Assembly: GCA_036346355.1 (NCBI GenBank) | Contig: CM070576.1 | Span: forward strand, 52,871,712 to 52,935,711 | Source: Rhipidocladum racemiflorum | Lineage: Eukaryota; Streptophyta; Magnoliopsida; Poales; Poaceae | Direction of reading: 5' to 3' | Length of the DNA: 64,000 nt | Part shown: piece after piece, positions 12,727-25,360 of the stretch | Layout: every line of letters starts with the position of its first letter | Numbering within the stretch: position 1 is the first letter of the stretch | Notes under the pieces: generated by a model | What the model was told of the DNA's origin: nothing | Seen by the model: the letters and a program-made list of their open reading frames with translations, nothing else | Database searches by the model: none | Made by a program: the position numbers and the translations under genes

Positions 12727-13118
12727 AGTCGACTTTTAGGATACATGAAATGGCAATGTACTCATCTTCGCCTTCACGGTCTCTCTAATCCGTCCTTTAT
12801 TCACGTTAATGTGTTACTCATGGTGGCATTCTTTTGGCTTCTCAAATCCATGTCATTGAGGTTCTTAAGGATTAATGGCGCAAGTATAAGCCCTGTGTCT
12901 CATAGACTTTTGAAAAGAAAGAGGTTCTTAAGGTGAATACTTCTGTTGCAAAAGACCTCATTGAGGTAATGACGCAAAAGAAAATAAAAGGCAATACTAA
13001 CATTATGTGACTTGCCCATGTATCATTGCTTTAGTTTTTGGAGACTCGCAAATCGCCTGTTAGTCTGTCACATAGGGCACGATTAAATTGATCCCAAGGG
13101 GTTAAGGTGATTGATTTG

Positions 13119-13250
13119 TTAGATGTGATTTCAGAATAAGCCAGTCGAGTCCAATTGGTACAGCGACTGAGAATTCGCCATTCGCGTTAGATGTGATTTC
13201 AGAAGAAGCCAGTCGAGACCAATTGGTACAGCGACTGAGAATTCGCCATG
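13119..13250 (+). repeat. 68-bp tandem duplication, two copies
   Basis: TTAGATGTGATTTCAGAA is found at 13119 and 13187, each followed by GCCAGTCGAG(T/A)CCAATTGG and ACAGCGACTGAGAATTCGCC. Only a few bases differ between the copies. It lies in non-coding DNA 3' of the unassigned locus, followed by sequence ending in AATAAAAGTCTTT that may be a retroposed tail. Confidence 0.85.
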
Positions 13251-13259
13251 CGTTTAGCG

Positions 13260-14309
13260 CGTATATGTGATGCCTGTATTACACCCAGGGGAGTCTCACT
13301 CCACCATACCTATATGCCCCTCCACGAATAAAAGTCTTTAAACAATTTAGGATTTAGGTTTAGATCTTTTTGGCATCCCCCCCCCCCCCCCCTAAAAAAA
13401 TACCCAGCTCTACAAATTTATAACTTCGTGAACAGACCCCTAAAGAAATATTAAATTTTGAACAGGCTCTTCCACGGGATTTTTTTATGTAGCCTAACTT
13501 CTGTGCTTTCCTTTTGTATACTGCAGTGAGATAATATACCAGGTTTTGGTCTCTCTAATCATATTCAGTGATCTCTTTTGTATAATGAACGTATCCTTTT
13601 TGACATATTTATTCAATCCTTATTTCGGTACCATTGTACATTTTCAATGTTTACCCAGATTTATTTGCATAGATATTAATAAGAACGTAAATTTTACCAA
13701 AAAAATAGCTTCATACACCCTGAAAACCGCGAGACAAAAACAAGCCAATTCCTTACTAAAAATAATACGGCCATGAATAGAGTATATTTCTACATATGTA
13801 CGTACTCCAATATAGCCCTATCCTACTATTTCGAAACTAAACAAATTCCAAAATTCCAACGAATACCGCTTATTTCTTTATAAAAAACACCACACCCTCA
13901 TTCTTTATATAAAATACCATGGTACCAATATAAATCTATCGCGTTCTTTTTTTACTTAACGTATATTGCGCCAGAAATTACTAACAAAAAACAAACCTTC
14001 ACACAAATCCTACCCAACTCTGAATCATTCTTACCCCTCCTTTCATAAAAACATACAAAAATTATACACACATCACCTAGCTTTGAAAATAGCTTATAAT
14101 TTTTTTTTTAAAAAATGTTACTGCTTCATTCTCGCAGCATCATATCACAATGCCAAATAAAAAAACGCTCTAGCTTATTACCTCATCTCATAAGTTACTA
14201 TATTATTCGCAAACGCTAACTCACGCGGCGTGCCGCCGCGTGCACGTTTCTAGTTGCCATTAGCGGCAAACGGCAAATGCTGCCATCAGGATCCATCATC
14301 TTTTTATAT
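13260..14309. other. AT-rich spacer, no gene seen
   Basis: This stretch has a C-run of about 16 near 13378-13393, AT-rich runs and short stop-filled frames. I see no transposon ends with a target duplication and no coding pattern. Its right end (TATAT, 14305-14309) may be one arm of the target duplication of the copia element that follows. Confidence 0.5.
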
Positions 14310-14543
14310 TGGTATAAAACGTAGTCGTCCCACACTGATTAACAGTAAGTAAATAGATCTCATAAACAAAAAGTAAAAAGCATATACAGCATAGGAGTTA
14401 AAGTTCTCTCTTTATAACAATGATCTTTCTGTATAAGACAATATCCAATATATAGTAGGGAATCCTTGAAGATAAATTCGGATTGGCCAATCAATGGATA
14501 GAGTCCTTTCATACTGAGACAAGGATTCTATCCATATCTAACA
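14310..14543 (-). repeat. Downstream (3') LTR of the old copia element
   Basis: This block matches the LTR at 25191-25360 plus 26928-27004 in order: GTAGTCGTCC..CACAC, AATAGATCTCA, AAAGTTCTCTC, TATATAGTAG.GAATCC, GAAGATAAATT and ATAGAGTCCTT. On the minus strand it begins TGTTAGATATGG and ends near TTTTATACCA. It is about 234 bp. Many substitutions against its partner show that the element is old. Confidence 0.85.
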
Positions 14544-15303
14544 TTTTCCATTGAGCGAATACCGTGTAATACACATGTTTCATTAAAAACTCCTCCCAAA
14601 ATCCCACTAGTAAAAAAAGGATGAAGAAAAGACTACATTGCACTCGCACTCCATACTACACTAGTTGCCTCATTAAAAACATTCATGTGAGAAACTTTAG
14701 GAAAACTCACTAAAGGAAAAAAAGAGCACAACTCATAATCTTCAGGATATAAAATATGATCTTCAGGATCATGCAAAAGGGGTTATGGTTAAGAGATTTA
14801 CTCTCGTTGAACTCTGCAAATCTCAAAGTCGCCTCATTTCAAGGCTATTAACGCACCTTTAGAAAGTTGGCTATAGTAAAAACTTTATGAATAAATCTGT
14901 TAGATTTTCACATAACTTAGTTTGCATTATTTTTGTCTCATGATTCTTCTGGAGTTTGTGATGATAGAAAAATTTAGAGGCAATATACTCCGTGTATTGC
15001 TCTTTATATAATCCATTTGCATTTGTACAACACAACTAGCATTATTTTCATAGATAATGGTGGAGATATCGACGGTATTAGGACTATATGATTTCTGGAT
15101 ATGTTTAATTGCACATCTCAGCCAAACACATTCACATGAGGTTTATATAAAGCTATGATCTCTGAGTGGTTGGTAGAAGTAGCCACCAGAGTCTGTTTAC
15201 AAGACCACCAAGAAATGGCTAAACCACCTCAGAAAAACACAAAAAAAATCAGTCTGAGATTTGGCACTGTGGGAATCAAACAAATAGCCATCATCTGTAT
15301 ATC

Positions 15304-18300
15304 TGTCGGGACCCCGAATTTGCAAATCCGGACCCTCTGTGTATTCAGCACTAGTCCAGGAACGCGCTAGTGCACACAGTCTTAACATCGGTATATATCA
15401 CAATCATACCATACGATACTATCAAAGTACTTTATTTAAATAATCAAAGGGTTACTCGACCTTATGGCCAAGTTACAAATATATGCCTTGCAAGGCGAAA
15501 CTTTAAAAAGAGAAATAACAAAGAAATGAAAATCAAATAAACTGTGGCGCCATCCAAGATACCACAGCAACCGACCGGGCTCGCATCACTAAGTAGACGG
15601 TTCTTCTTGGAGTTCATCCTACAAAGCTGTCGTAATATCCTCTTCAACTGTTATTGTGTTGATGCAAGGGTGAGTACTTGGTACTCAGCAAGTCATGCAC
15701 AGAATGCAAGCTAATAGACTATATGCATGGCTTGGTACATAGGAATCGCTCAAGGTATATTTGCGAAATGACTTTTGACAAGTAATAAAAGTAGATTCGA
15801 AAGCAAAGAGAAATGAGTAAAGCATAAATAACTTTTCAAGAAGTTTAACAAACATTTTTCCCATCCTAAACCATAATTCCATCATCTTCCTTGTTAAACC
15901 AACCCATCTTTTCAAAACCAAGTTATTTTCGTAAAGTCTACCCCTTGACTGTAATTCCCGAGCATTGTCCAAAGACTGTGGACTCGGCTATTCAAATAGA
16001 TTCTACACTCTGCAGAGGTTATGCACTTTACCCACAAGATACAGTCAAACACCACAAAGGCGAGTTCCTCAGTAATAAAGCCTTTCTAAGCCTCAAACAA
16101 CACAGTGGTCCTCTCCTAAGACGTGCTCTACACCATCCCTTCCCTTAGCCAAGGCGAAGTATGGGACCAACACACCGCTAGATGGGTACTGGCCACAGCC
16201 CACGATACGCTCCCCGCACAATCACACAAACGGTGTAATCGACACCCTGAGGCTCCACAAGTGAGTCCTTAGCGACTTAGTCAACTAGGGCCGTCCCATT
16301 CCAGCCCATGTGGTTGCAAGTATGACCAGTTCAAAGGCTTGCAAGGTTAAGTCCTTAGAGTGACCAGGGCAAGACTACCCGAAAAACCAAATCAACACTC
16401 CCAATGCCACAACTGCCCACTGATTACTCTTGCCACATGCCCTGGCCGAAAATCGTTTATCAAACCCCGCTTGATTACCATGCACCACGTGCCATCAACA
16501 TCACATGATACTTTTCCAAAACAGGTTCAATATATCATTAAGTCCATATTAGCATTTGATTGTCCAAAATCATGTCATGAGCACGTAGTGTGTCTAAGCA
16601 GCATACTACAACGGTCTAAACCCATGTTGGCAATTTAATAATGTCCAACTAGTAAACCACAACTAGGGTGACAAAGGGTCATGGCACATACTTAAGTAAT
16701 CAAGGTGTCATATAGCAAATTGGTATTTATCTAACCCCCATGTTTAAACAAAGTATCTTTCTAATTGAACTATCATGCAATAGTTTAAATCAAAATAGAT
16801 TTTCAAATAGGATCAACATGGTCAAAGCACAACTTGCCTTCAAAAAGTACTTGTTCTTGGTCTTGAGTTGGATCCTCGAGTCAACACTTCTCCTTCGAAT
16901 CCTTCCGCACTTCAACGTCTACTCGTAAAGCGTGCAAATAGCAAATACACAAATAAACACTAGGCAAAAGATCCCAAAACTCCAAATAAAATCCATAAAC
17001 AGAGAGAACATAATTTTCTGGATTTTTAGAAACTGGAATCACAAATTTGGAGTTAAAACGCAAAAGTTATGATTTATTAAAGTTTAAATAATCAATTAAA
17101 TAATATTTCAGAGAAAAACTTTAGTCCAAAAATTAAATAAAATTTATATTTAGGTAGATCTCAATTTTATACAAATTTAGAAATTTGAATCACTCAAATC
17201 GGAGTTGAAACGCGAAAGTTATAAGCGTTTGAAGTTTGAATCTAAATTTTGAATCAATATTTCGAATTAATAAATCATTTTCTTTTTCGAAATTAATTAT
17301 TGCGTCAGCATGGACACGTGTCAGCTCCTGATTGGCTGGTCGACGCCACCGGTCCATGGACTTGGTCCACGCCGGCTCGGTCCACGGTGGACTTTGGCCC
17401 ACGGCTTCCACGAGATCGACATGTGGGTCCACTCGGGTGACGTCATTGCCGACGCCAAGACACCGCCGGGACAAATGGCCGACAGCGGGCCCGCCATGAC
17501 GTCTATCGTGACGTCATGGTGTAGCTTTGGCCGGCGCCGACATGCGGGCCCGACGTGTCGAGACACGCTTCATGCGCGGCGCCGACCGCTACCGATCGCT
17601 GGCGGCTTGGCCTTCGCCACGTGGCTAGATCTAGACCGTTGATTTGAAAATCAACGGCCGTATTGGATCCGGTGTTACGCGTTTGGGGTGAACGCGGTTA
17701 ATCTGGACCGTTGGATTTAGATCCAATGGTTGAGATTGGATCTAGAGATCGAATCTAAACCTCACCGCGCGATGACGCGTGGCAAGATCTGGATCGTCGC
17801 GATCTTGATCGGACGGCCGAGATGGCTCGGCGACGGCAATGGCGCGGCGGGCGTTGGCGGCCGAGCCGATGACGATGACACGCCTAACGGCGCCGCAGTG
17901 GCTCCCTCCGTGAAGTGGATGGTAGGCACAGTGCGCCTTGACGCAAGGGATTCGGATCTGGGTCAACGTCGGCGGAGGATGGCGACGGTGGCGAACGGCT
18001 GGCGAAACCGGCATGAGTGCTTTACCAACTCCGGCGAGCAATAGCAGCGAGACGGTGGGGATCCTAGCGGCGTGAGCTAGGGTTTCGGGACCGGCGTGGG
18101 ATGGCGATCCTCGGTGCGATCCGGCATTAAATAGCCCCGGAGGCGTGCTCGGCGGAACCCTAGTCGGTGCCACGGCGCTTCACCGGCGGAGTCCGGCTCG
18201 GACTTCGGCGGAGACGACGCAATCGCAGCCGCCCACGTGGCGCGATCAACGGCCCGATCGACGCGGGCGCGATCGGATCCGCCGGATACTGGCTCGAGTC

Positions 18301-18718
18301 GGTCGGCGGATCTCGGTTGGGATTGATTAGGGTTAGGAGTGGTTCGGTCGAGTCACGTGGCTCGGCCTGACTCGAACACGAGTCTGACTTCGGGCTCGGT
18401 CGGATGAACAGTACTTGACCCGAGTTTGATTTTCCAGCGATTTAATATTTAAAATAATTCCTAGTAATTCATTTAATTCATTAAAAATAGCAAATGACTC
18501 AGAAAAATTCCAGAAAAATTCTGGAAAATACTTTGGATCATTTTGGACTCAAATAAAATATTTCCAACAAAATTTTATTTGCATAATTAAATTCTTTAAT
18601 TATTTCAAAATGGAATAAATTCAAATAAATTCCAAATAAACTCCAGAAAATTCCAAAAATTCATCAAAGTTCCAAATCACACATGAATTCAAGGAAAGCA
18701 AAATTTTGGGGTGTTACA
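15304..18718 (-). repeat. 3.4-kb solo LTR with perfect 5-bp target duplication ATATC
   Basis: The block begins TGTCGGGACCCC and ends GGGGTGTTACA on the plus strand, so on the minus strand it reads TGTAACACCCC...GGGGTCCCGACA with TG...CA ends. ATATC occurs at 15299-15303 and again at 18719-18723. It interrupts the RNase H region of the copia element, which resumes after it in the same orientation. No internal gag-pol is present, so it is a solo LTR left by recombination. The TGTAACACCCC start and the 3-kb size resemble large rice Ty3/gypsy LTRs of the RIRE3/RIRE8 type (from memory). The middle (17300-18370) is GC-rich with chance open frames; the last 300 bp are AT-rich. Confidence 0.9.
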
Positions 18719-18723
18719 ATATC

Positions 18724-19850
18724 CCATCATGGTTAATTCTTGATTCTTTTGGAAAAACAAGCCAAGATCTTAATTACCTTGCAGGTATATGAGTAAAGCC
18801 TTTACATTAACCCAATGTCTCCTAGTTGAGACTACACTGTTTCATGCTAGCAAATTTACTGCGAATGCAATATCATGGCTTGTGTAATTTGTAAGATTCA
18901 TAAGTATGGGACTTCAAGTCCTAATACTTTTTCATTTTTCATCCTTGGTCTAAATGGATCTTTAAATTTATCCGCTTCTATAGATCTCACAACCATGTGG
19001 TTTTTTAAGGAATGAGATTTATCCAAATTAAATCTTTCCAATACCTTCTAGGTATAAATAGACTGACATACAAAAATTCCTTCTAGAAAATAGTTTAGCT
19101 GTAAGCTTAAGTAATATTTGGTTTTACTCAAATCTTTCATCTCAAACTTCATCGTAAGGTAAGCACTTGCTTCTTTTATTTCCTCTGTGGTTCCGATGAC
19201 ATTCAGATCATCGATATATATTGAGATGACACATAATCCATTCTAGGATTTCTTTATAAACACACAGGGACAATATTCCTTCTTTATGAGGAATTCACTA
19301 AGTTGGTTGTACCACATTCTCCCCGATTATTTGATCCGTATAGCGATCTCTTCGGTGTAACGTTATACATGTTGCGATTTTAGGATTTGGAATTGTAACT
19401 CCTTCAGGAATTCATATAAATATCTATATCCACTGACTCGTATAAAATATGCGGTCACTACATCCATCAACTGCGTTGATAAGTTTAAGCTTGTTGCCAT
19501 TAATATTAAATTTCGGAACATTAATCCACTCATTACAAGATAATAGATTTTATCGTAATCGATGATGGGTCTCTGTGTAAACCCTTGTGCTACAAGCCTC
19601 ACTTTATATCTCACCACCGGTATATTCTTCAGGTTGAAAAATCCATTTAATCTTACAGGGAACACTTTAGAAAGTGTTCGGTCAACGAAACCAAGAACTT
19701 TCCTCTTATTAAGCGAGCGCTACCTCAATTGCTTTTTCATTTGACCATATCTGAGCGTTTCTGGCACTATAACACAAACTTTGAATCTAGATCAAGCTTT
19801 TAACAATTTTTAGAAGCGAAATATATCGATAATTGTAGTATTTCTTTTAT
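18724..19850 (-). pseudogene. Copia reverse transcriptase/RNase H remnant
   Basis: Minus-strand frames show RYKVRLVAQGFTQRPIIDYD (near 19560-19630), NLILMATSLNLSTQLMDVVT (near 19450-19510) and later RT/RNase H traces down to the solo LTR. Several frames and stops interrupt it. It would have copied the element's RNA into DNA. The final part of RNase H continues left of the solo LTR at 15303-15150 (DDGYLFDSHSAKSQT). Confidence 0.75.
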
Positions 19851-20339
19851 ACAATTCTCCTGCATCACTTCAGGGATATCTCTTCATTAATTTCTTCCAG
19901 CCCATCATGATTTTCCATAGCGATGGAGTCTGAGTGGTCTGACTTCCCAGCATTGGATTGTGCACACAAATATACGCTGGGGTTATCATCTTCTGGATGG
20001 ATCACTTCAGGGATGTTACCATCTCCAAAATGGCTCACTTCAGGGATTTTCTCGACATCAGGTTGAGCTTCTTCCACTGTCATAGGTAGTGTTTTTATTT
20101 GTTTGGTTCTCTATTTATGCGGACATCCCTGCAGAATTGTGTCCCATGCACTTGGAGGCCTCCCCCTCATATTATTACGAGGGTCAAGAGTGGGTTCAAT
20201 ATCCTTCTAGGATACTTCCATTCTTTCAGGTGCATATACTGCATGTATATGAGATCTTTCCACCCCCTTATGATTAATGAAGTCATTTGGCATATTATTA
20301 GCTTATTTGTCGTAGATTTATTACCCTCTGAACTTCAAG

Positions 20340-21560
20340 TTTGGTCTCAATAGTGCGTGGATCCAAAGACTCAGTATTCTTTAATGTTCTACTTATCTCC
20401 CCCCTAATACCGGAAAAAGTTCTTAGTACAATTAGTGTACCAAACCTTGTACAGATCCTTGTCATAAGCTCTAGGTCTTTAAATAATTGATGGAGATTCA
20501 TAACCTACATAGATCCTTAACTTCCGGTGAGGTCCGATGGTGGTACGTTGTGGTGGAGAGATTGGCATGTATCCAACAGAGCCAAATTTTCGCGGATGGA
20601 AAATACTTAATTCTTTTCCATGCATATCTGCAACGGGGAAGTTTTATTATGTGCAGTTGGTCTGAATTGAATTAATACCATAGTGTACAGCACCGCGTAG
20701 ACCCAATAGTTGGTGGGTAGCCTATTATTCGGCAGCATTGGCCAAGCAATAAATTTTTCTTATTCCTTTAATTAATGACTCTGCAAGACCATTTTGAGTG
20801 TGGACATGAGGTACGAGATGATCTACATTAATTTCCGGAGCCATACAATAATCATTAAAAGCTTCTAAGATCAACTCGCTAGCATTATCCATTCGAATGG
20901 ACTTGATCATTTCTTCTGGAAAAGTAGGATCCTAACTTAATAATTTTGACAATTTATTTTGACAGAAGCATGATTCTTAGTAGATATTAGACATACATAG
21001 GATCATCTAGTAGAAGCATCTATCAGTACCATAAAATATCTGAAAGAGCCCAACAATGGCTGAATAGGTTCACAGATATCACCTTGAATTTTCTCCAGAA
21101 AATTCAACGATTCTTTCCTAACTTTTAAGTAATAATATTTAGCTATGAGTTTTCCTATAACACAAATATTGCATAAGAAATCTTCAGATCTAGGAAAGTC
21201 TTTATGCTATGGTCAGCATAATTATTAATTATTCTTTTTATTCATATTTAACTCAGGATAACCCAGTTGATCTGCTAGATCTTAAATATTTTTGGGTTTC
21301 CATCGCAATATAAACTTCAGGTTTTATATGTGCATAGTATAACCCGAAGGGAGTTTTTCAACCACACGTTTATCATACCCATTAAACTTACTCATGAATA
21401 GGTATTCTGTACTATCATCTTTCTCTACCTGCATATAGAGACCATTCAGACCAATGTCTTTAAAACTTTAGAGAGTACGACTGAACTCAGGCTATAATAT
21501 GGCATTCTTCCATTGCTAATTTTGATATCATCACCTCTGCGTGCTAGTCATAATATTCTA
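20340..21560 (-). pseudogene. Copia integrase and GAG-pre-integrase remnant
   Basis: The minus strand carries MIKSIRMDNASEL and DHLVPHVHTQNGLAESL (20740-20910), the copia integrase core around its second Asp and Glu. Upstream in element order are degraded pre-integrase sequences near 21060-21500. Stops and frameshifts break it. A MITE lies just upstream in element order (21570-21800). Confidence 0.65.
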
Positions 21561-21569
21561 GTTCACTTA

Positions 21570-21800
21570 GGCTCTGTTTGGCAGAGCTCCAGCTCCACCA
21601 GATCCGTGAATCTGGTGGCGCTGGGTATTCCTAGCTCCACCAGATCTGTGGTGCTGGAGCTGTAGGTATATTAAAAGTGTTTATGTGGCTCATTTTGTTA
21701 AAATTTTAGAATAAAAATATAAACTTAATTCACTTTATTTTAGCCTACAAATTTCAGATCTAGGGTGGAGCTAGGATCTAGAGGTCTGTCAAACAGGGCC
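21570..21800. mobile_element. Tourist-like (PIF/Harbinger) MITE with TTA target duplication
   Basis: A 231-bp element begins GGCTCTGTTTGGCAGAGCT and ends CTGTCAAACAGGGCC; the end reverse-complemented is GGCCCTGTTTGACAG, so the termini are inverted repeats. TTA flanks both sides (21567-21569 and 21801-21803), the 3-bp duplication used by Tourist/PIF-Harbinger elements. It is too short to encode a transposase. It sits in the protease/gag junction of the old copia element, so it arrived later. Confidence 0.88.
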
Positions 21801-23259
21801 TTAGTGCGGTGCAACTATTTTTTAGACGGATTTCCTCCTCTGCTATTGGATTATTATGTGTTCTATATTAAAAATATGATTTAATAATCTGACATGTTGC
21901 ATCATGAACAAATTATATAATATAGAACAAACATAGCTCAATTAATTAAATATCTAGGAAATAGGCATTTGTTCAATTTTAAATGATAATCGCTCAACAG
22001 GAGCGTAGATCAAGTGTTCATTGAGGAAATAAGGCTAAACTGATAAGGAGACTTATAAGAAAAAAGTGACCTCGACTAGCAAATTAAAGGAATACTTAGG
22101 AGACTAATTCAGGTCTCCATATGAGTTGTATATGTCCTTCTGGGACTTCTCAAAATCAATAATTTTAAAAGCCACATCGTCGTACTTTTCAGCATCCGTG
22201 TCAACAATAGGTCGTACGATGAAGTATGACATAACATTATTTCCCTGGGTCTTATTGATTTTTCAGTGGATTTCATGTAAAGCCCTGCCACATGCTATAG
22301 GATGTGATAGTTGCACAACCAATGGTTAGTTCATTCATACCTAAAGTAGGGTTATGCAGGGGTTTACAACCTTGTTAGCTGAGTCTTGCTTCTAGAAGCC
22401 ACCCTGGCCCTTTATATTTACTTTTCCACCATGGATTGTCTCTTCCCCTATCTTGATACGCCATTCTTCTATTTATTCCCTTTATTCATTTGGCCATTTT
22501 TGCGAACATAGCTTTTGCTAGCCTGCTGAGCATTTGTACGTGCTTTAGCTATTACATGACTCTTATTAGGAAGTACGTGATGATTCTCCACTAGGAGTTC
22601 ATCGTGTTTTTCTGCTTATAGCAGAATGCATACAAACTCGAAGTACTTCTAGTACGTGGCATGATGATACTATTACAATAGCATCCTCATATTCGAGTGG
22701 AAGGTGCATAATATCTTGTCGATCATTTTAGCATTAGTAACTTTCTAGTCATATAATGTTAGTTCAGTGATAAGCTTGGGCATGGCAAAGTTATATGCTG
22801 CCACAATCTTTAAATTCTTGAGAGCATGGGAGGGTCCATTCGTGTCGTGCTTCTGGCAACAGAACGGATCTTTGCTATTTATATATTTTTCTTTAGGGAA
22901 TTCAAAAATATTGGCTGATCCTCTTCCATCAAATATTCGGCCTTCATGTCCGTATGAAGATGGTGCTTTAAGAGGTGAAAAGCCATAAACCTAGCGACTT
23001 TAGGAAGAGTAGGAGTACTAGCTTTAGGCTGGGAGAACAGTAGCTCTAAAATATTGAGCTATCAGATTAATCTTAGTATTCATTGCCCGGGTAAGCTAAT
23101 TGTTGCCGTTGAGGGCAAGCACGACAAATTCCCTCTATGCGATGTCCAACATATCGTATTTCTATTTATGCAAAATGACTTTTACTACTAGTAAAATCAT
23201 TATATTACATACTTACTCTTCAATCAGTAAAGTTTGGTCTATATCTATTCAGTAGATAA

Positions 23260-23740
23260 TTATCTCAAATTTTCCAAAATTTTCCTAGCAATTTTCCTAG
23301 TTTTATGCTAATTATTCAGTAATTTTTAGAATTACCAAGTAACAGAAAAACAAATTTCAATATACATAAACATGACATTATGCTAGGACAATAAATCAAA
23401 ATATATGGATCTTTCAATATGGTATACAAAATTTTCCTAGCATTTTCATAATCTTCTGTTAATTACCAAGCAATTTCCAGAATTACTCAATAGTAGAAAA
23501 ATAAATTGCAGCACATATTAATATGAAATAATGCTAAGAAAAATAAATCTAGAGACATGAAGCTCATAATATGCTATCAGAAAATTTTTCAGAATTTTTC
23601 TAACATTTTTCTCAATTTTCTGTTAATTACCAAGTAATTTTTAGAATTACTGAATAACAAAAAAAATTAGTACGTATTAAACATGAAAAGATGCTATAAA
23701 AATAAACCTAGGGTATGAAACTTCCAATGTGTACTAAATA
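23260..23740. repeat. AT-rich degenerate triplicate, unit about 150-165 bp
   Basis: Three successive units share the pattern TTTTCCTAGCATTTT, then (G/C)TTAATTACCAAG.AATTT, then CAGAATTAC, then an A-rich tail naming an ATGCTA phrase. The shared core recurs near 23308, 23458 and 23622. It lies in the untranslated leader of the old copia element, and each copy has diverged substantially. Confidence 0.6.
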
Positions 23741-23859
23741 TCAATTTTACCAAATCTATGAAAGTCCATATACCTAAAAAAATATAATTACTAGGATTCA
23801 ACATAGAATAACAGAGAACTCCATGGGTTTAAATGGAAAATTTCAATTACCGTCAACAA

Positions 23860-25190
23860 TCATTCTAATTAACATGTTCTTTATGGGCTTATAAACAAAA
23901 TCGCACGGCCCATGAGGGATTCGGTCTTCGGGCCGAAACAAAATGGGCCGTGGGCTTGGCCACAGTCCACGACAGCCCATTAAGTAGGACGGCTAGGGTT
24001 TATAACATAGCTGCCACTGCCTTTCTAATGTGGCGGAGCGCTGGCTCGTGGGCCGCTGGCGAGGGGGCTCCGGGCCATCGAGTGGGAGCGGTGGTTGGCC
24101 GGCGCAGACGCGGGTGCCACGGCTACGGGTGTGGCCTGGTGTGGGCCCCAGTAACGCTACTATGAGCTTGGGCATGGTGCTTGCTGTTGGCGGCGTTGCG
24201 GGCGTCGGTGGCGCACGACTGGGAGCCATTGGCCGGCGCGGGCTCACGGAGTCACGGGCGCACAGTAGCATGCAATGGCTCTTGGCAGCAGGCGGGGGTG
24301 CACGGTGAGAAGTTCATGGTGATGTATCTACAAACACAGATGTGGGCCGTTGGCCGGTGTGAGCTCACGGGGTCACTGGTGCATGGTGGCGCGGTGACGA
24401 GTCGAGTGTGGTGGTGGCTAGTGAGGTCAGCTGCGGCGGCACCTATGAGATGATCAGAGCACGGTGCGCGTCCTTCGGGGGCGAGGCGACGGATGAGCTC
24501 TGGCCTGGCCGATGTGACCGAGGATCAAAATTTTCTTTCGTATTAGTTGATGAACAGTACCATAAATCATCCTAATTTGCCTATTCAGTCTAGACCAATT
24601 AAACTAGGTAATTAGGAAAATAATATGTAGGATTTAAGGGACTGTTCGGATACGATTAACTTATATAGCTCAAACTTACGTAAGATTTGAAGTAGATTTT
24701 TATCGTGTGTTGTCAAACGAATTCGATGCAGTGTAAATCAATACAGGTAAGATCTTAATCAATGGAGCTCCATGCTTCACTGTCATGGATCTTAGGCCTT
24801 GACGTTGTTGACCTTGAGCATGCATCGTCTTCCCGCTCTGGGTCTTCGCGAAGATCTGCATACTGCCCGTGCTCCACGATTGCTGGGTTGCTCACCTTGC
24901 CCCGATCGATTGCGGTGGCTTCACTGGGACAAGGATGGTACCATTGGCTTGACGGTCCAAGGTTTCACGATGCTTCACTGGAGGCTTCATGGCTTCATGT
25001 GTTGACGGGCTTCACTGGAGGCTTCATGGTCAGAATTTCACTGGATCATCGTCGGAAGGTGCACGGCTGGGGCAGATCATGCGACACATACGTTAGCGTT
25101 TTTTATCCGGCTGCATGTGTTTGGTCTTGGAGAGCAGTCGTGCTGATAACATGTGTTTGGTCTTGGAGAGCAGTCGTGCTGATAACGTAT
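23860..25190 (-). other. GC-rich leader of the old copia element
   Basis: Between the AT-rich triplicate and the right LTR lies DNA that is GC-rich from about 23900 to 24500 and again near 24780-25100, unlike the AT-rich coding part. Short open frames exist on both strands but none shows a known domain. The corresponding leader of the copia element at 42336-41400 is also GC-rich. The segment just before the LTR holds a primer-site-like CGTTATCAGCAC on the minus strand. Confidence 0.5.
25114..25185. repeat. Exact 36-bp direct duplication at the copia primer-site boundary
   Basis: Two back-to-back copies (25114-25149 and 25150-25185), each starting CATGTGTTTGGTCTTGG and ending CGTGCTGATAA, look identical. 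The repeat includes the putative tRNA primer-binding site and stops 5 bp before the LTR. It is unusual for a unit to stay identical in so old an element. Confidence 0.9.
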
Positions 25191-25360
25191 TGTCAAACAT
25201 AGTCGTCCCCCACACTAATCAACAACAAGCTAATAGATCTCACGAACAAGAACAGGAAGCATACATAGAAATAGGCGGCAAAGTTCTCTCTCTTTATCAG
25301 ATTGATCTTTCCGTACAAGACAACGCCTAATATATAGTAGAGAATCCCTGAAGATAAATT

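Noticed and set aside
17310..18370. Several 60-143-codon open frames on both strands
   Set aside because: They lie within the solo LTR fixed by the ATATC duplication, and GC-rich DNA explains their length.
24638..24725. Possible small MITE (ACTGTTCGGATACG ... GTTGTCAAACGAA)
   Set aside because: The ends pair only weakly and there is no target duplication; it may be a Tourist-like relic but cannot be supported.
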